Below are positions 32,397 to 41,522 of a stretch of DNA of 50,360 nucleotides, in pieces (position 1 is the first letter of the stretch; every line of letters begins with the position of its first letter). The translations under genes and the position numbers were made by a program. Source of the DNA: Fodinibacter luteus (GTDB taxonomy: Bacteria; Actinomycetota; Actinomycetes; Actinomycetales; Dermatophilaceae); assembly GCF_039541575.1 (NCBI RefSeq), contig NZ_BAABGM010000009.1, positions 1 through 50,360 of the forward strand. The letters run 5' to 3'. The notes below the pieces were generated by a model. It saw only the letters and a list, made by a program, of their open reading frames with translations. It had not been told where the DNA came from and searched no databases.

Positions 32397-33152
32397 CTAG
32401 TGTTGTTCGACGTCCACGCCCGGCGGCTGCTCGAACGGTCGCCCGTGGAACACCGCGTCGAGCCAGTCGGCGACGAGGCGGGCGGTGACGTCGAGCTGCT
32501 CCCGCCGCGGGAGATCGCCGCGGTCGCACCCGGCATCCCGCCACCGGGCACGGTCGAGGAAGCCGCAGTGGTATCCCCCGCGCACGGCCGCCCATTGGCG
32601 GGGGGCCGTCATCGCGTCGTACACCCGGCGGCTGCGCGCGGGCGGCACGATGCGGTCCCGGGAGCCGACGACGAGCAGGGTCGGCGCCCCGATCGCGTCG
32701 AGCCGCGCCGGGGGCCGGGTCTCGAGAGCGGCGAGCGTCACGACGGCATCGGCCTCCGGATGCCGTGACGCCGCCAGCAGCGCGGCTCCGGCTCCCATCG
32801 AGTGCCCGGCGAGGACGAGACCGCGGCCCGGGCCCGTCCACGGGGCGGCCTCCCGCGCCGACAGCGCGACCCGCCACAGGTCGTCCGCGAGGCGACCGTG
32901 GCTGGGCCACGGTCCGGTCTCCGTGTCGGGCGCGACGACGCGGTAGCCGCGGGCCGCGAGGGCTGCCATCAGGGTGTCGTAGTAGCGGGCCTGCTGGAGG
33001 AAGCCGTGCCCGAAGGCCACGACCGGGCATCGCGTGCCTGGTGACGTCACCGGCTCCGTGATGCGCGCCCGGATGAGCCGCTGTCCATGGGTGACGACGA
33101 GGGTGGAATGGCGCACCTCCCCCATGCACTGCAGGCCCTCGTCCTCTGTCAC
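32397..33152 (-). CDS. alpha/beta hydrolase (dienelactone hydrolase/lipase-like)
   Basis: A 251-residue alpha/beta hydrolase. The oxyanion-side segment FGHGFLQQARYY lies near residue 45, the nucleophile elbow GHSMG near 115, an Asp in GSRDRIVPP near 173, and His in GGYHCGF near 203, giving a Ser-Asp-His triad. It resembles chlorophyllase/PET-hydrolase-type esterases. I chose the GTG start (VTEDEGLQ) rather than the later ATG. No signal peptide. Substrate unknown. Confidence 0.8.
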   Translation of the reverse strand: MTEDEGLQCMGEVRHSTLVVTHGQRLIRARITEPVTSPGTRCPVVAFGHGFLQQARYYDTLMAALAARGYRVVAPDTETGPWPSHGRLADDLWRVALSAREAAPWTGPGRGLVLAGHSMGAGAALLAASRHPEADAVVTLAALETRPPARLDAIGAPTLLVVGSRDRIVPPARSRRVYDAMTAPRQWAAVRGGYHCGFLDRARWRDAGCDRGDLPRREQLDVTARLVADWLDAVFHGRPFEQPPGVDVEQH

Positions 33153-33222
33153 GCACCCACCGTGGCAGACCCTCACCCCACCTCGCTGGCACGAGAGGGG
33201 ACAGAGCCCCGGGGCACGACGG

Positions 33223-34770
33223 TCAGCCCGGCAGGTCCAGACGTTCGCGCCAGACGTCGTCGGCCCAGTCCTCGTCGTACCAGTCATGGTCCGTGGACTC
33301 GAGATGGTCCTGCTGGTCGGCGAGCTCGACCGCCGCCCAACGCTGGTCGTCGGGGTCGTCGCCGGTGATTGCGGCGACGAGCTCGGCCAGTCGCTGCGGG
33401 GTCAACGGTGGCGGGTCGTGCGCTGCCGCCTGCGCTCGTAGGTGTTCCAGGTGCCGGTCGTAGGACCCGTCGGTCAGGTCCCACACGACGTACCGGCCCC
33501 GCTCATCGGGGGTGCGGCGCACCGCGGCGACCAGGCGGCGCTGGTGCACGAAGGTGTGATGCCGTTGACACAGCAGCGCCGCGTTGTCGACATCGGAGCG
33601 CCCCCCGTCGAGCCAGTGCAGGACGTGATGCGCCTGCGCCCACGCCGCCGGGGCCGTGCACCCCGGGTAGGTGCACCCCCGGTCCCGGCGCCACAACAGG
33701 CGCCGCTGGCCCCGGGTGAACAACCGCACCACCCGGCCCAGGTCCAGGTCCTCCCCGGCACTGCCCAGCACGTGCGGGACCAGGTCGGCCGCGCAGCACA
33801 CCCGGCGCAGCACCTCCGGGGACAGCAGCGTCCCGGAGGCCGTGGACCCCACCACCTCCCCACACCCGACCCGCTGCTCCAGGTCAGCCAACGGAACGAT
33901 CACGTGCACCGCGGCCGCGGCGCCCCCGGCGCCGTCCGCGCCCTGCGCCTCGGCGTCCAGGCCCGCGGAGCGCCGGCACACCTGGGTCAACGCCTCGACC
34001 CGGCGCTGCCCCGCCGGGCGCAGGTCCCGCTCACCCGTCACCTCGTTCGGAGCCGGCGCGGACAGCGGCCCGATCGCCGCCTCCAACACGGCCGCCTGCT
34101 CCGGGGTCATCAACAGCTGGTACTCGGTCAGGTCCCCCGACTCCACCATCGGCGAGGACAACCGCGCGGACTTCGCCAGACGCTCCTGCAGGTCATCGAA
34201 CACCCCCGCCGCCCCGTGCTCGGCCAACAACCGCGGCCGCAACCGGCGCATCAGGGTCGGCCCCCAGGCCACCCCCAGCTCGAGCAACGCCCTCGTGACC
34301 GTGGGCACCGCCTGCGCCTGAAGCAACGGCTCCAACCGCCCGACCTCGCGCAGGACGGCCGTGGCCAACGCCGGCGACACGATCCCGTCCTTGACCCCGG
34401 CCCACGCCATCCCCAGCGGCGACCCCGGGTCCACCCCCGCACCGGCCCGGCAGTCCGGGCGCCACTGCGACGGGCCCGGGCAGACCGCCTGCGCCAGCGA
34501 CGCCACCTGGGCGGCCCCGCCCTGCCGCAACGACGGCGCGTGCTCACGCACCCACGCGTGCACGTTCATGCCGGACTGCGCGACCTCACCGCGGGTCACC
34601 GCCTCCGCCGTCACCACCACCCGCGCCGCCCCCGCCCGCGCCCCCACCGCGTCGACCACACCCAACAGCTCGATCAGCTCAGCCCCGCTGGCCTGGACCA
34701 GCACCTCGTCCAGACCCTCCAACGCCTCCCGGGCAGCCTCCAACACGGAGCGACGCTCCGCCAGGCTCAT
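33223..34770 (-). CDS. DUF222 / 13E12-type protein with HNH endonuclease domain
   Basis: A 515-residue protein. The N-terminal helical DUF222 region (MSLAERRSVLEAAREALEGLDEVL) runs to about 330. A C-terminal HNH nuclease begins near 385 (RGCTYPGCTAPAAWAQAHHVLHWLDGGRSDVDNAALLCQRHHTFVH) with Cys/His metal ligands. These genes are multicopy, repeat-like components of actinobacterial genomes; whether they cleave DNA in vivo is unknown. The ATG is preceded by GGAGGGGAA; an ATG five codons upstream is an alternative. Its upstream region is repeated at the window's left edge. Confidence 0.9.
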   Translation of the reverse strand: MSLAERRSVLEAAREALEGLDEVLVQASGAELIELLGVVDAVGARAGAARVVVTAEAVTRGEVAQSGMNVHAWVREHAPSLRQGGAAQVASLAQAVCPGPSQWRPDCRAGAGVDPGSPLGMAWAGVKDGIVSPALATAVLREVGRLEPLLQAQAVPTVTRALLELGVAWGPTLMRRLRPRLLAEHGAAGVFDDLQERLAKSARLSSPMVESGDLTEYQLLMTPEQAAVLEAAIGPLSAPAPNEVTGERDLRPAGQRRVEALTQVCRRSAGLDAEAQGADGAGGAAAAVHVIVPLADLEQRVGCGEVVGSTASGTLLSPEVLRRVCCAADLVPHVLGSAGEDLDLGRVVRLFTRGQRRLLWRRDRGCTYPGCTAPAAWAQAHHVLHWLDGGRSDVDNAALLCQRHHTFVHQRRLVAAVRRTPDERGRYVVWDLTDGSYDRHLEHLRAQAAAHDPPPLTPQRLAELVAAITGDDPDDQRWAAVELADQQDHLESTDHDWYDEDWADDVWRERLDLPG

Positions 34771-35227
34771 CAGCTTCCCCTCCATGCAATAACCGTACAC
34801 ACGTCCACCGACAACCCCTCCCCCGTCATCCACAACCACTGCCGCAACCGCACCATCTGCACCCGAGCCGACCGCACGGCATCCCACCGCGCCGACCGCG
34901 CGGCATCCCACCGGTTCCGACTACACGGCATCCCACCGCGCGGCATCCCACCGCGCTCACCGCGCGCATCCCACCGCACCGACCACACGGCATCCAGGCG
35001 CCGCCTCAACTCGGAGCCGGCGACCCCGAGCTCACCGCCCCCCTTCGACGGGTCACGAGGCCGCTTCGTCGCCCCACTGCCCGCTGTCACCACAGCCGGT
35101 CGTGCCGCGCGGCCAGCCGGCGGCCGTTCTCCATGTCCTCGGGGGCGTGACCCCACGTCGCCCACGCCTCCGCGGAGAGCGTCGACGCCACCGACGAGGA
35201 GTGAGCGCCCCAGGACCCACCCCGCCC
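34771..35227. other. non-coding stretch with a CGGCATCCCACCG array
   Basis: 34781-34834 is the repeated promoter region of the DUF222/HNH gene. 34869-35000 holds five exact CGGCATCC copies plus a near copy, spaced about 13-25 bases apart and each followed by CACCG or similar. 35087-35191 could encode 34 residues on the minus strand (VASTLSAEAWATWGHAPEDM...), in frame with and downstream of the stop of the next membrane gene. It has protein-like composition but no ribosome site, so I do not call it. Confidence 0.5.
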
Positions 35228-35674
35228 TCACGCAGGCGTCAGCGTCACCCGCCGCAGCCGCAGGACGCCCAGGTAGGCGGCAACCATGAGCAGCCCGACG
35301 TACACGTCGTTCTCGAACCAGCCGAACACCGTCTGCTGCTCCACCCCGAACGTCGTCGGGTAGTAGAACAAGGCGATGCCGAGCACGGTCACGAGGTAGC
35401 CGAGCGCCGTCAGCTGCGCCCACCGCTCGGTCCGCCGGGCCAGCGCCGCGATGCCGAACGCCACCGCATAGAACCCCCACGCCAGCGGGGTGTCGACGGT
35501 GAACGTCGGGTCTTCGATGCCCTCGACCCACGCGTAGACGGTGTGCACCACCGACAGCGTGAACGCGGCGACCAGGACGCCCGACATCTGGCGGCCGTGG
35601 GTCGAGCTCCGCGCACCCCGCGTGGCGGCGGCTGCGGTGGTCTCGGGTGCGGTGGTCATGGGGGTGGCGGTCAT
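35228..35674 (-). CDS. small membrane protein, 148 aa (DUF4383-like)
   Basis: After a Thr/Ala-rich N-terminus of about 35 residues there are four hydrophobic segments, with VHTVYAWVEG and GWFENDVYVGLLMVAAYLGVLRL at the ends of helices. This resembles DUF4383-type membrane proteins. ATG with GAGAGG upstream. A fragment related to its C-terminus lies at 48427-48486. Upstream is a 17-base box shared with the hemerythrin gene. Confidence 0.7.
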   Translation of the reverse strand: MTATPMTTAPETTAAAATRGARSSTHGRQMSGVLVAAFTLSVVHTVYAWVEGIEDPTFTVDTPLAWGFYAVAFGIAALARRTERWAQLTALGYLVTVLGIALFYYPTTFGVEQQTVFGWFENDVYVGLLMVAAYLGVLRLRRVTLTPA

Positions 35675-35737
35675 GGTCGTTCCTCTCGTCAAAGCGGCCG
35701 GATGCCGTCACGACCCACCCTCGCGTCGTCGCCGGCT

Positions 35738-35754
35738 CCACCCCACCCACAGCG
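35738..35754 (-). promoter_or_regulatory. shared box, copy 1, upstream of the membrane-protein gene
   Basis: CCACCCCACCCACAGCG occurs here and at 39090-39106. Similarity extends nine further bases (three mismatches, then CCACAC). Both copies lie about 60-65 bases before minus-strand start codons, and the regulator gene lies between them. Confidence 0.5.
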
Positions 35755-35826
35755 GGCCCACACCGCCACCACACCTGGCCCGGCGAGAGCACACGGCCTC
35801 GTGCACCCAACCGCTAGCGTTCCATC

Positions 35827-38400
35827 GTGGATTCGGGTGCGGCACCGGGCGACTTCGCCGTCGTGCTGCGCCGCCTGCGCGAGTCGCGGTCGCTGACCCA
35901 GGAGGAGCTGGCCGAGCGGTCCGGCCTCACCGCCAAGGCGATCGGAGCCCTCGAGCGCGGGGAGCGCCGACGCCCCTACCCGCACACCGTCCGGTCCCTC
36001 GCCGACGGCCTGGCCCTCGACGACGACGAGCGGGCATCCCTCGTCGCCGCCGTCCCCACCCGGGATGCCGTCGCGCGCCGCGCGCTCGACCCGCCCGTTC
36101 CGGGGCCGGCCGGGTCCTCCGGGGCGCGTTCCAGCGGACCTCGGGACGACAGCCCGGCCACCGCCACCGACAGCCCGGCCACCGCCACCTCCCCCGCCAC
36201 CGCCACTGCCCCCTCCCCCGCCACCGGCGCGGGTGGGTCGGCCGTCCCGGGCGCGCACCCGGCATCCCGTCCGTCCGCCATCGGCGCGGGTGGGTCGGAC
36301 GTCCCGGGCGGGCACCCGGCATCCGATCCGTCCGGCACATCGTTCGCCGCCCCGGCGACCACGCTCATCGGACGTGACGCCGAGGTCGACCGGCTGCGCG
36401 CCCTCATCAGTGACGGCCACCGGCTGGTGACGGTCACCGGGCCCGGTGGGGTCGGGAAGACCCGGCTCTCGCTCGAGGTGCTGGCCCGCGAGGCGTCGGC
36501 CTTCCCCGGCGGCGCGGTGGCCGTGGACCTGGCCCCGCTCCGCCAGCCCGCGCTCGTCATCCCCCGCGTCGCCGCAGCCCTGGGCCTTCCGGAGGCCGCC
36601 GACACCGACCCGCTCGACGCCCTGGTTCGCCACCTGAAGGGACTTCGAGTGCTCCTCGTGCTCGACAACCTCGAGCAGCTCACCGGGGCGGCCCCCGTGC
36701 TGGCCGACCTCGTGGCCCGGTGCCCCGACCTCGTCGTCGTGGCGACCAGTCGGGCGCCGCTGCGGGTCCGCGCCGAGCGCGAGGTGGTGCTGAGCCCGCT
36801 GGCCACGCCGGACAACGACGACGTCGAGACCGTGGCCGGCTCCCCAGCCGTCGCCCTGCTGCTCGACCGGGCCGCGGCCGCCGGCTCCCCCACCGACGTC
36901 ACCGACGACGACGCAGCGGCACTCGCCGCGATCGCCCGACAGCTCGACGGGCTTCCCCTCGCGCTCGAGCTCGCCGCGCCGGGCCTGCGGCTCCTCTCCC
37001 CCGCGACCCTGCTCAGCCGCCTGCAGGAGACCGGCGTCGGCGCCGGCCTGCGCGACCTGCCCGAGCGGCACCGCACGATGGCCGCGGTGCTCGACTGGAG
37101 CATGGACCTGCTCGAGCCCGAGGAGGTCGCCCTCTTCGAGCGGCTCGCGGTGTTCAGCGGCGGGTTCTCGCTCGACGACGTCGGGCCCGTCGCGCACGAC
37201 GGTGACGGCGCCGACGTCCTGTCCGCCCTCGGCGCGCTCGTCGACCAGTCACTCGTGCTGCGCGTGCCGGCACCCGACGACCAGCCACGCTTCCGCCTCC
37301 TCGAGCCGGTGCGGCAGTTCGCGATGCAGCGGCTCCACGCCTCGGGTCAGGCCACCGCGACCGCCGACCGGCACGCCGCGCGCTTCCACGCGCGCGCGTC
37401 GGCCTTCCGCGACCCGCTCCCGGGGCCGGGCCTCGCCGTCGCGCTCGACCGGCTCGAGGCCGACCACGCCAACCTGCGCTCGGCCTACCTGCGCCTGCTC
37501 GAGCTCGACCGCGACGGGGATGCCGCCGAGCTGGCGGGCAGCATCTGGCTCCACCTCGCCCTGCGCGGCCACGCCCGCGAGGGGCTGGCCTGGCTCGAGC
37601 GGATCGGGCCCGGAGCGTCCGACGTCGCGCGCTGCCGGGCGCTGACCGGGCGGCTCGGCCTGCTCATGGTGACCGGCGACGTCGAGGGGATGCGGCACCA
37701 CACCGACGAGGCCGTGAGCCTGGCCCGACGGGTCGCCGACCCCGGGGTCACGTGCGAAATCCTGGTCCTGGCAGGGCAGGGCGCGGTCTTCGCCGGCGCG
37801 CTGCCCGAGGCCGAGCGGCTGCTGGCCGGCGCCGCGGTCGCGGCGTCGGAGTCCGGGCGCACGTGGGTTGCGGCCCACGCCAGGCTCGCCCAGGGCCTGC
37901 TCGCCCTGACGGCCGGCGACCTCGCCACGGCCGGCGTGGTGCTGTCGGAGGCGGTGGCCACGGCGCGCGAGCTGGGCAACCCGTTCACCCTCGCCACCGC
38001 CCTCAACATCAACGCCACCCTCACCGAGCTGCTCGGCGACGAGCCGGCGACCGCCGCGCTGCTCGGCGAGGCGGTCGCCCTGTCGCTTGCCGCCCGGTTG
38101 AGCTGGACCCTCGGCTACTCCCTGCCCGCGCTCGCGAGCGTCGCGCAGCGGCTGGGCGACCCGGCATCCGCGGCCTGGCTGTTCGGGGCGGGCGCCTCGA
38201 TCTCGGCGGCGGATGCCGTCGACCCCACCTTCCCGGTGTCACGGGCGCTGTCCGACCGCGGGCTCGACGCCACCCGGTCCGCCCTCGGCGAGCCGGCGTT
38301 CACCCGCGAGTGGGATGCCGGCCGCGCCGCGAGCGCTGCCGAGATCCGGGCCCGAGCCGCGACGGTCATGACGCGCGCAGGCGGTGCACGTAGCGCCTGA
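35827..38400 (+). CDS. XRE-type helix-turn-helix plus NB-ARC/TPR regulator
   Basis: An 857-residue regulator. An N-terminal XRE helix-turn-helix (LRRLRESRSLTQEELAERSGLTAKAIGALERGERRRPYPHTV, residues 13-54) is followed by a disordered Ala/Thr/Pro linker with a duplicated GAGGSxVPGxHPAS unit (about 135-170). An NTPase domain follows with Walker A GPGGVGKTR near 207 and VLLVLDNLEQL near 275. A long helical TPR-like region completes it. It starts at GTG. This AfsR/SARP-like layout switches on genes after ATP-dependent assembly. The 17-base boxes at its two flanking genes are likely targets. Confidence 0.87.
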   Translation: MDSGAAPGDFAVVLRRLRESRSLTQEELAERSGLTAKAIGALERGERRRPYPHTVRSLADGLALDDDERASLVAAVPTRDAVARRALDPPVPGPAGSSGARSSGPRDDSPATATDSPATATSPATATAPSPATGAGGSAVPGAHPASRPSAIGAGGSDVPGGHPASDPSGTSFAAPATTLIGRDAEVDRLRALISDGHRLVTVTGPGGVGKTRLSLEVLAREASAFPGGAVAVDLAPLRQPALVIPRVAAALGLPEAADTDPLDALVRHLKGLRVLLVLDNLEQLTGAAPVLADLVARCPDLVVVATSRAPLRVRAEREVVLSPLATPDNDDVETVAGSPAVALLLDRAAAAGSPTDVTDDDAAALAAIARQLDGLPLALELAAPGLRLLSPATLLSRLQETGVGAGLRDLPERHRTMAAVLDWSMDLLEPEEVALFERLAVFSGGFSLDDVGPVAHDGDGADVLSALGALVDQSLVLRVPAPDDQPRFRLLEPVRQFAMQRLHASGQATATADRHAARFHARASAFRDPLPGPGLAVALDRLEADHANLRSAYLRLLELDRDGDAAELAGSIWLHLALRGHAREGLAWLERIGPGASDVARCRALTGRLGLLMVTGDVEGMRHHTDEAVSLARRVADPGVTCEILVLAGQGAVFAGALPEAERLLAGAAVAASESGRTWVAAHARLAQGLLALTAGDLATAGVVLSEAVATARELGNPFTLATALNINATLTELLGDEPATAALLGEAVALSLAARLSWTLGYSLPALASVAQRLGDPASAAWLFGAGASISAADAVDPTFPVSRALSDRGLDATRSALGEPAFTREWDAGRAASAAEIRARAATVMTRAGGARSA

Positions 38401-39031
38401 ACTGCCACGCGCCGACTGTCGTGAGCAGGAGCCGGATCGGCAGCGGGAGGTTGCCGAGCATCCGGGCGCGCTCGGCGTCGTCGGCGTCCTCGAGCACCAG
38501 GCCGAACATGATCGGCAGCTGGCTGGGGCTCATCGAGTCCTTGCCGTGCTCGCCCATCCGGTTCCACTCGGCCGCGGTGACGTGGCGCGAGGCCAGCGGC
38601 AGGATCTCGCGTTCCTCGAGGTCGAGGTGCTCGACGAGGGCGGCATCGAGCCGCTCGAAGAGCCGGGCGAGCTGCTCGCCGGCGGCGTGCGTCGGGTTGG
38701 CCTCCCAGGCGATGAGCGCGGGCGTGACGGCCTCGATGTGGCTGTCGACGGCGTGGTGCTGGGCCTGCATCGTCTCGACAAGGCCGGTGCTCGGCGCGGC
38801 CCGCTCGAGGAGCAGCGGCCACAGCACGACGTCCTCTCCGGTGTGGTGCATCTCGAGACCGTCCAGGCAGAGGCGCAGGTGGTCGGCGACGACCTTGGCG
38901 CGGCGGGTGTCACCCTCGGGCGTCGTGCGGATGTGATCGGCGGCGGCGCCGGCCTCCCGCCGGAAGGCGCGGTGGACGACGACCATCTCGTGCACGTCAG
39001 GTCGCTGGTCGGTGCGGGCGGTGGTGGTCAT
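38366..39031 (-). CDS. hemerythrin-domain protein
   Basis: A 221-residue protein with a four-helix hemerythrin HHE domain. Iron ligands are His near 13 (VHEMVVVHRAFRRE), HHTGEDVVLWP near 60, HHAVDSHIE near 92, and HLDLEEREILP near 133. It probably binds a di-iron centre and senses oxygen or NO. Its 3' end overlaps the convergent regulator gene by 35 bases, so antisense effects are possible. A copy of the shared 17-base box lies 59 bases upstream. Confidence 0.88.
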   Translation of the reverse strand: MTTTARTDQRPDVHEMVVVHRAFRREAGAAADHIRTTPEGDTRRAKVVADHLRLCLDGLEMHHTGEDVVLWPLLLERAAPSTGLVETMQAQHHAVDSHIEAVTPALIAWEANPTHAAGEQLARLFERLDAALVEHLDLEEREILPLASRHVTAAEWNRMGEHGKDSMSPSQLPIMFGLVLEDADDAERARMLGNLPLPIRLLLTTVGAWQFRRYVHRLRAS

Positions 39032-39089
39032 GAGAGCTCCTCGTGTGCTGGGTTGGTCCGGTGTCACCAGCCTCGCCACGGATGCCGTG

Positions 39090-39106
39090 CCACCCCACCC
39101 ACAGCG
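39090..39106 (-). promoter_or_regulatory. shared box, copy 2, upstream of the hemerythrin gene
   Basis: Exact second copy of CCACCCCACCCACAGCG; the orientation relative to the downstream gene is the same as in copy 1. Confidence 0.5.
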
Positions 39107-39243
39107 CCTCCACACCGGCCCCACGCTCGGGCCCCATCTGCCCCATTCGCGCCGCCCCGCCGACAGCCAGCATCCGAGACAGCCCCCGGTGTCCATCCAC
39201 AGGCTTGCCGCAGGCGGCAGCCACCCGGGGATAGGTTGCCGAT

Positions 39244-39843
39244 GTGCCTGACGACGACATCCACGACCGCTTCCACCAGCTCCTCGAAGAGGAGTCGAAC
39301 CGGGGTCTGGGCGACATCCCGCTGCGTGCCACAGCCGCCCTCTCACCGTTCAGCCTGGCGCAGATGCAGGGCGCGACGAACCTCCTCCACAAGGCCATGC
39401 GGGCGCTCGAGCACGGCGACGAGGCTCGGGCGCGCCGGTTCGTCGAGCGGGCCGTCGCGCTGCCCTACGACGAGCACGAGCGGGTCCACCCAGCCGCGAT
39501 GATGGCGCACCAGGAGATGTTCCTCGCCGTCACCGACGCGCTCGAGGACGGCGAGGACGACTGGCTCGGCGCCATCGCCGACACGTTCGCGTCGGCTCCG
39601 GAGCACGCCAGGTACTGCCTGCGCGATGTCCTCCTGGCGGTGCTGCAGGACTACGACCTCTCCGACGACGAACAACGACGCGTGCGCCGGCTCATCAGGG
39701 AGGTTCCGGAGCGGGCCGAGCTGCACGACCTCGACCTCCCGCCCGAGGAGATGGCGACGGCCGTCCTCGACGTCCTCGAGGGCGTCATCCACTTCGCCGA
39801 CGCCTACGAGGAGGCGATCAGAGTCGACGACGACGAGGAGTGA
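39244..39843 (+). CDS. hypothetical protein, 199 aa
   Basis: GTG start, first residues MPDDDIHDRFHQLLEEESNR. An acidic, almost wholly helical soluble protein with a TPR-like feel (NLLHKAMRALEHGDEARARRFVERAVAL; MMAHQEMFLAVTDALEDGEDDWLG). No catalytic motif recognised. It ends in an acidic tail (RVDDDEE). Ribosome site is weak (GGGGATAGG). Convergent with the NERD gene. Confidence 0.72.
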   Translation: MPDDDIHDRFHQLLEEESNRGLGDIPLRATAALSPFSLAQMQGATNLLHKAMRALEHGDEARARRFVERAVALPYDEHERVHPAAMMAHQEMFLAVTDALEDGEDDWLGAIADTFASAPEHARYCLRDVLLAVLQDYDLSDDEQRRVRRLIREVPERAELHDLDLPPEEMATAVLDVLEGVIHFADAYEEAIRVDDDEE

Positions 39844-39878
39844 ACGGAGCCGAGGGGAGGTCACGACTCGCTCCGACA

Positions 39879-41288
39879 TCAGGGTGCGGGCTCGGTCAGG
39901 CGTTCAGCGGCGCCGCTGGCAGCCTCCGCGAGCGAGGCCGCGACGCGCGCCCCCTCCTTCGGCGACAGGCCGAGCAGGTCGTGCGACACCTGGACGTGGA
40001 TGCTGCGGGTGGCGGTGGCCGAGCCCTTCGTCGACGAGATCGGGATGCCGGCCCGCACCCACAGGAAGGTCGCCTCGCCACCACGTGAGTAGCCGGTGTG
40101 CACCTCGGGCCCGCCCGCGTCCGCGGACCCCTCCAGCATGGGGTGGAGCGCCTCGACCGGGCCTCTCAGCTCGTGCAGGCGCAGGGCGAGCATCCGTCGC
40201 CCCTCGTCGTCGGTGGTGTGCCAGTCGCAGCCGAGCGGCCCCGGCGTGGCGGCGAGCTCTTCCGCGCGAAGCGCCTTGACGGCCCGCGGATCGACGTCCG
40301 CGCACGACAGCCGTGCCGGCGTCGGCGTCGGCGCCATCGCGTCGGTGACCGTCCTCGTGACCATGTCGGATGTCGTGCGGTTCACCAGTCCGGATGCCGT
40401 GCGGCCCACCAGATCGGATGCCGTGCGGCTCACCACCTCGATCACCCCGCTCGTGACCATCCACCACAGGGCGGCCAGCCCGAGCAGGGCGAAGACCTGT
40501 CGAACGACGGCCGCTCGCCGCCGGCCGCGCGTTGACCGCGCGGGACGGCCGCGGTTCGACTGCCGCCCGGGCCTGGCCGCAGGTGCCCGCCCGGCCCGTC
40601 GCGGCCTTGCGAGCCTCGTCGACCGTTGGGCCCGAGCCAGATCGGCCCCGATGGCCGCGAGGAGAGCGGGATCCGTCGTCGTGGAGGGGAACTCCGTCAT
40701 CACGAGCGTGGAGAGCCGATCGAGCACGTCATCGTCCACCACGCGCGTGCGCGCCTCGAGCCAGCCGACCAGTCGACCTACCGGCACCACCCAGATCCCA
40801 CGGATCTGCTGCGGTTCGCCGAAGTGCGCCGAGCGGCTGCCGGCGAGGCAGAGCACGGGAGTGACCGGCATCCCGAGGCGTGTGGCCATCTCCCGGCCCA
40901 TCGCATGCACCTTGGCCACCTCGGAGTGCTTGGCCTCGTGGCTGCGGTGGCCCGCGGTGTCCCACCGGTGCTGGTAGAGAACGCCGTTCCACTCGGTGAC
41001 GTTGCCGCCCCAGTTCTTGGCGTCGACGAGGATGACACCCGCCGGTCCGACGACCACGTGGTCGAGGTTGGACTCGGCCAGCCCCGGGCGGAGCAGCCGG
41101 TCGTGCAGGACGACCCAGGGCTCAGGCAGCGCCGAGAGCGCCTGGGCGACCCGACGCTCACCTTCCGCGCCGGCCGCCCACGCGGCCGAGGCGGCATCCC
41201 CGCTGGCACGCAGGTGCTCGGCCCTGCGCTGCGCACTGCCCCCGGACTCCCCCACCGATCCCCCTGTCGTTCGACGCCATGCTGGCAT
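39879..41288 (-). CDS. NERD-domain (nuclease-related) protein with a membrane segment
   Basis: A 469-residue protein. The NERD domain spans about residues 20-150: WVVLHDRLLRP, NLDHVVVGPAGVILVDAKNWGG (the Asp...Asp-x-Lys nuclease-like core). A basic region follows (about 210-265), then one membrane helix (VFALLGLAALWWMVTSGVIEVV). Next are three repeats of R-T-x-S-D-x-V encoded by 24-base units. The C-terminal domain (about 330-469) is extracytoplasmic and unrecognised. The start is uncertain: ATG at 41288 fits, with GGTGGGGCG upstream. Divergent from the riboswitch-controlled gene. Confidence 0.8.
   Translation of the reverse strand: MPAWRRTTGGSVGESGGSAQRRAEHLRASGDAASAAWAAGAEGERRVAQALSALPEPWVVLHDRLLRPGLAESNLDHVVVGPAGVILVDAKNWGGNVTEWNGVLYQHRWDTAGHRSHEAKHSEVAKVHAMGREMATRLGMPVTPVLCLAGSRSAHFGEPQQIRGIWVVPVGRLVGWLEARTRVVDDDVLDRLSTLVMTEFPSTTTDPALLAAIGADLARAQRSTRLARPRRAGRAPAARPGRQSNRGRPARSTRGRRRAAVVRQVFALLGLAALWWMVTSGVIEVVSRTASDLVGRTASGLVNRTTSDMVTRTVTDAMAPTPTPARLSCADVDPRAVKALRAEELAATPGPLGCDWHTTDDEGRRMLALRLHELRGPVEALHPMLEGSADAGGPEVHTGYSRGGEATFLWVRAGIPISSTKGSATATRSIHVQVSHDLLGLSPKEGARVAASLAEAASGAAERLTEPAP
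40365..40436. repeat. three tandem 24-bp units within the NERD gene
   Basis: Units of (T/C)CGGATG(T/C)CGTGCGG plus about ten bases encode a repeated RTxSDxV motif just after the membrane helix. They share GGATGCCGTGCGG with the array at 34869-35000. Confidence 0.85.
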
Positions 41289-41382
41289 CGAACGGCGCCC
41301 CACCGCAGGCAAACCGGAGACGTTGCCAAGGCGTGCCGGCCTGATCCGGCGCCGCTGTCGGCCCCGTGTCCTAGAGTGGTGC

Positions 41383-41463
41383 ACGGCTCACGAGAGGCAG
41401 CGACAAGCCCTGGCTTGCTGTCCGGCAACCTCCCCGCCGAGGTGCCCCAGGTGACGAGCCGGT
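41383..41463 (+). promoter_or_regulatory. SAM-IV riboswitch
   Basis: The sequence follows the actinobacterial SAM-IV aptamer almost throughout: GGCTCACGAGAGGCAGCGAC, then AAGCCCTGGCTTGCTG, TCCGGCAACC, GGTGCCCCAGGTGACGAGCC. The outer stem pairs GGCTC (41385-41389) with GAGCC; the kissing and pseudoknot elements CCGGCAACC and GGTGCCCC are in place. A -10-like TAGAGT at 41372-41377 puts the transcript start near the aptamer. It binds S-adenosylmethionine and should repress the gene below when SAM is high. Confidence 0.9.
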
Positions 41464-41492
41464 CGTCAGACAACAGCGGATCCGGGGTCGTC

Positions 41493-41516
41493 CCGGGTCC
41501 GACGGACCCGGAAGGA
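41493..41516 (+). promoter_or_regulatory. expression-platform hairpin over the ribosome site
   Basis: CCGGGTCC, a 3-base loop and GGACCCGG form an 8-bp stem whose right arm (41504-41511) runs into the ribosome site GGAAGGA (41510-41516). This fits SAM-dependent control of translation rather than transcription. There is no T-run. Confidence 0.65.
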
Positions 41517-41522
41517 ACCACC

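Noticed and set aside
35087..35191. 34-residue minus-strand frame in phase behind the stop of the membrane gene
   Set aside because: Protein-like composition but no ribosome site or recognised family; possibly a decayed C-terminal fragment.
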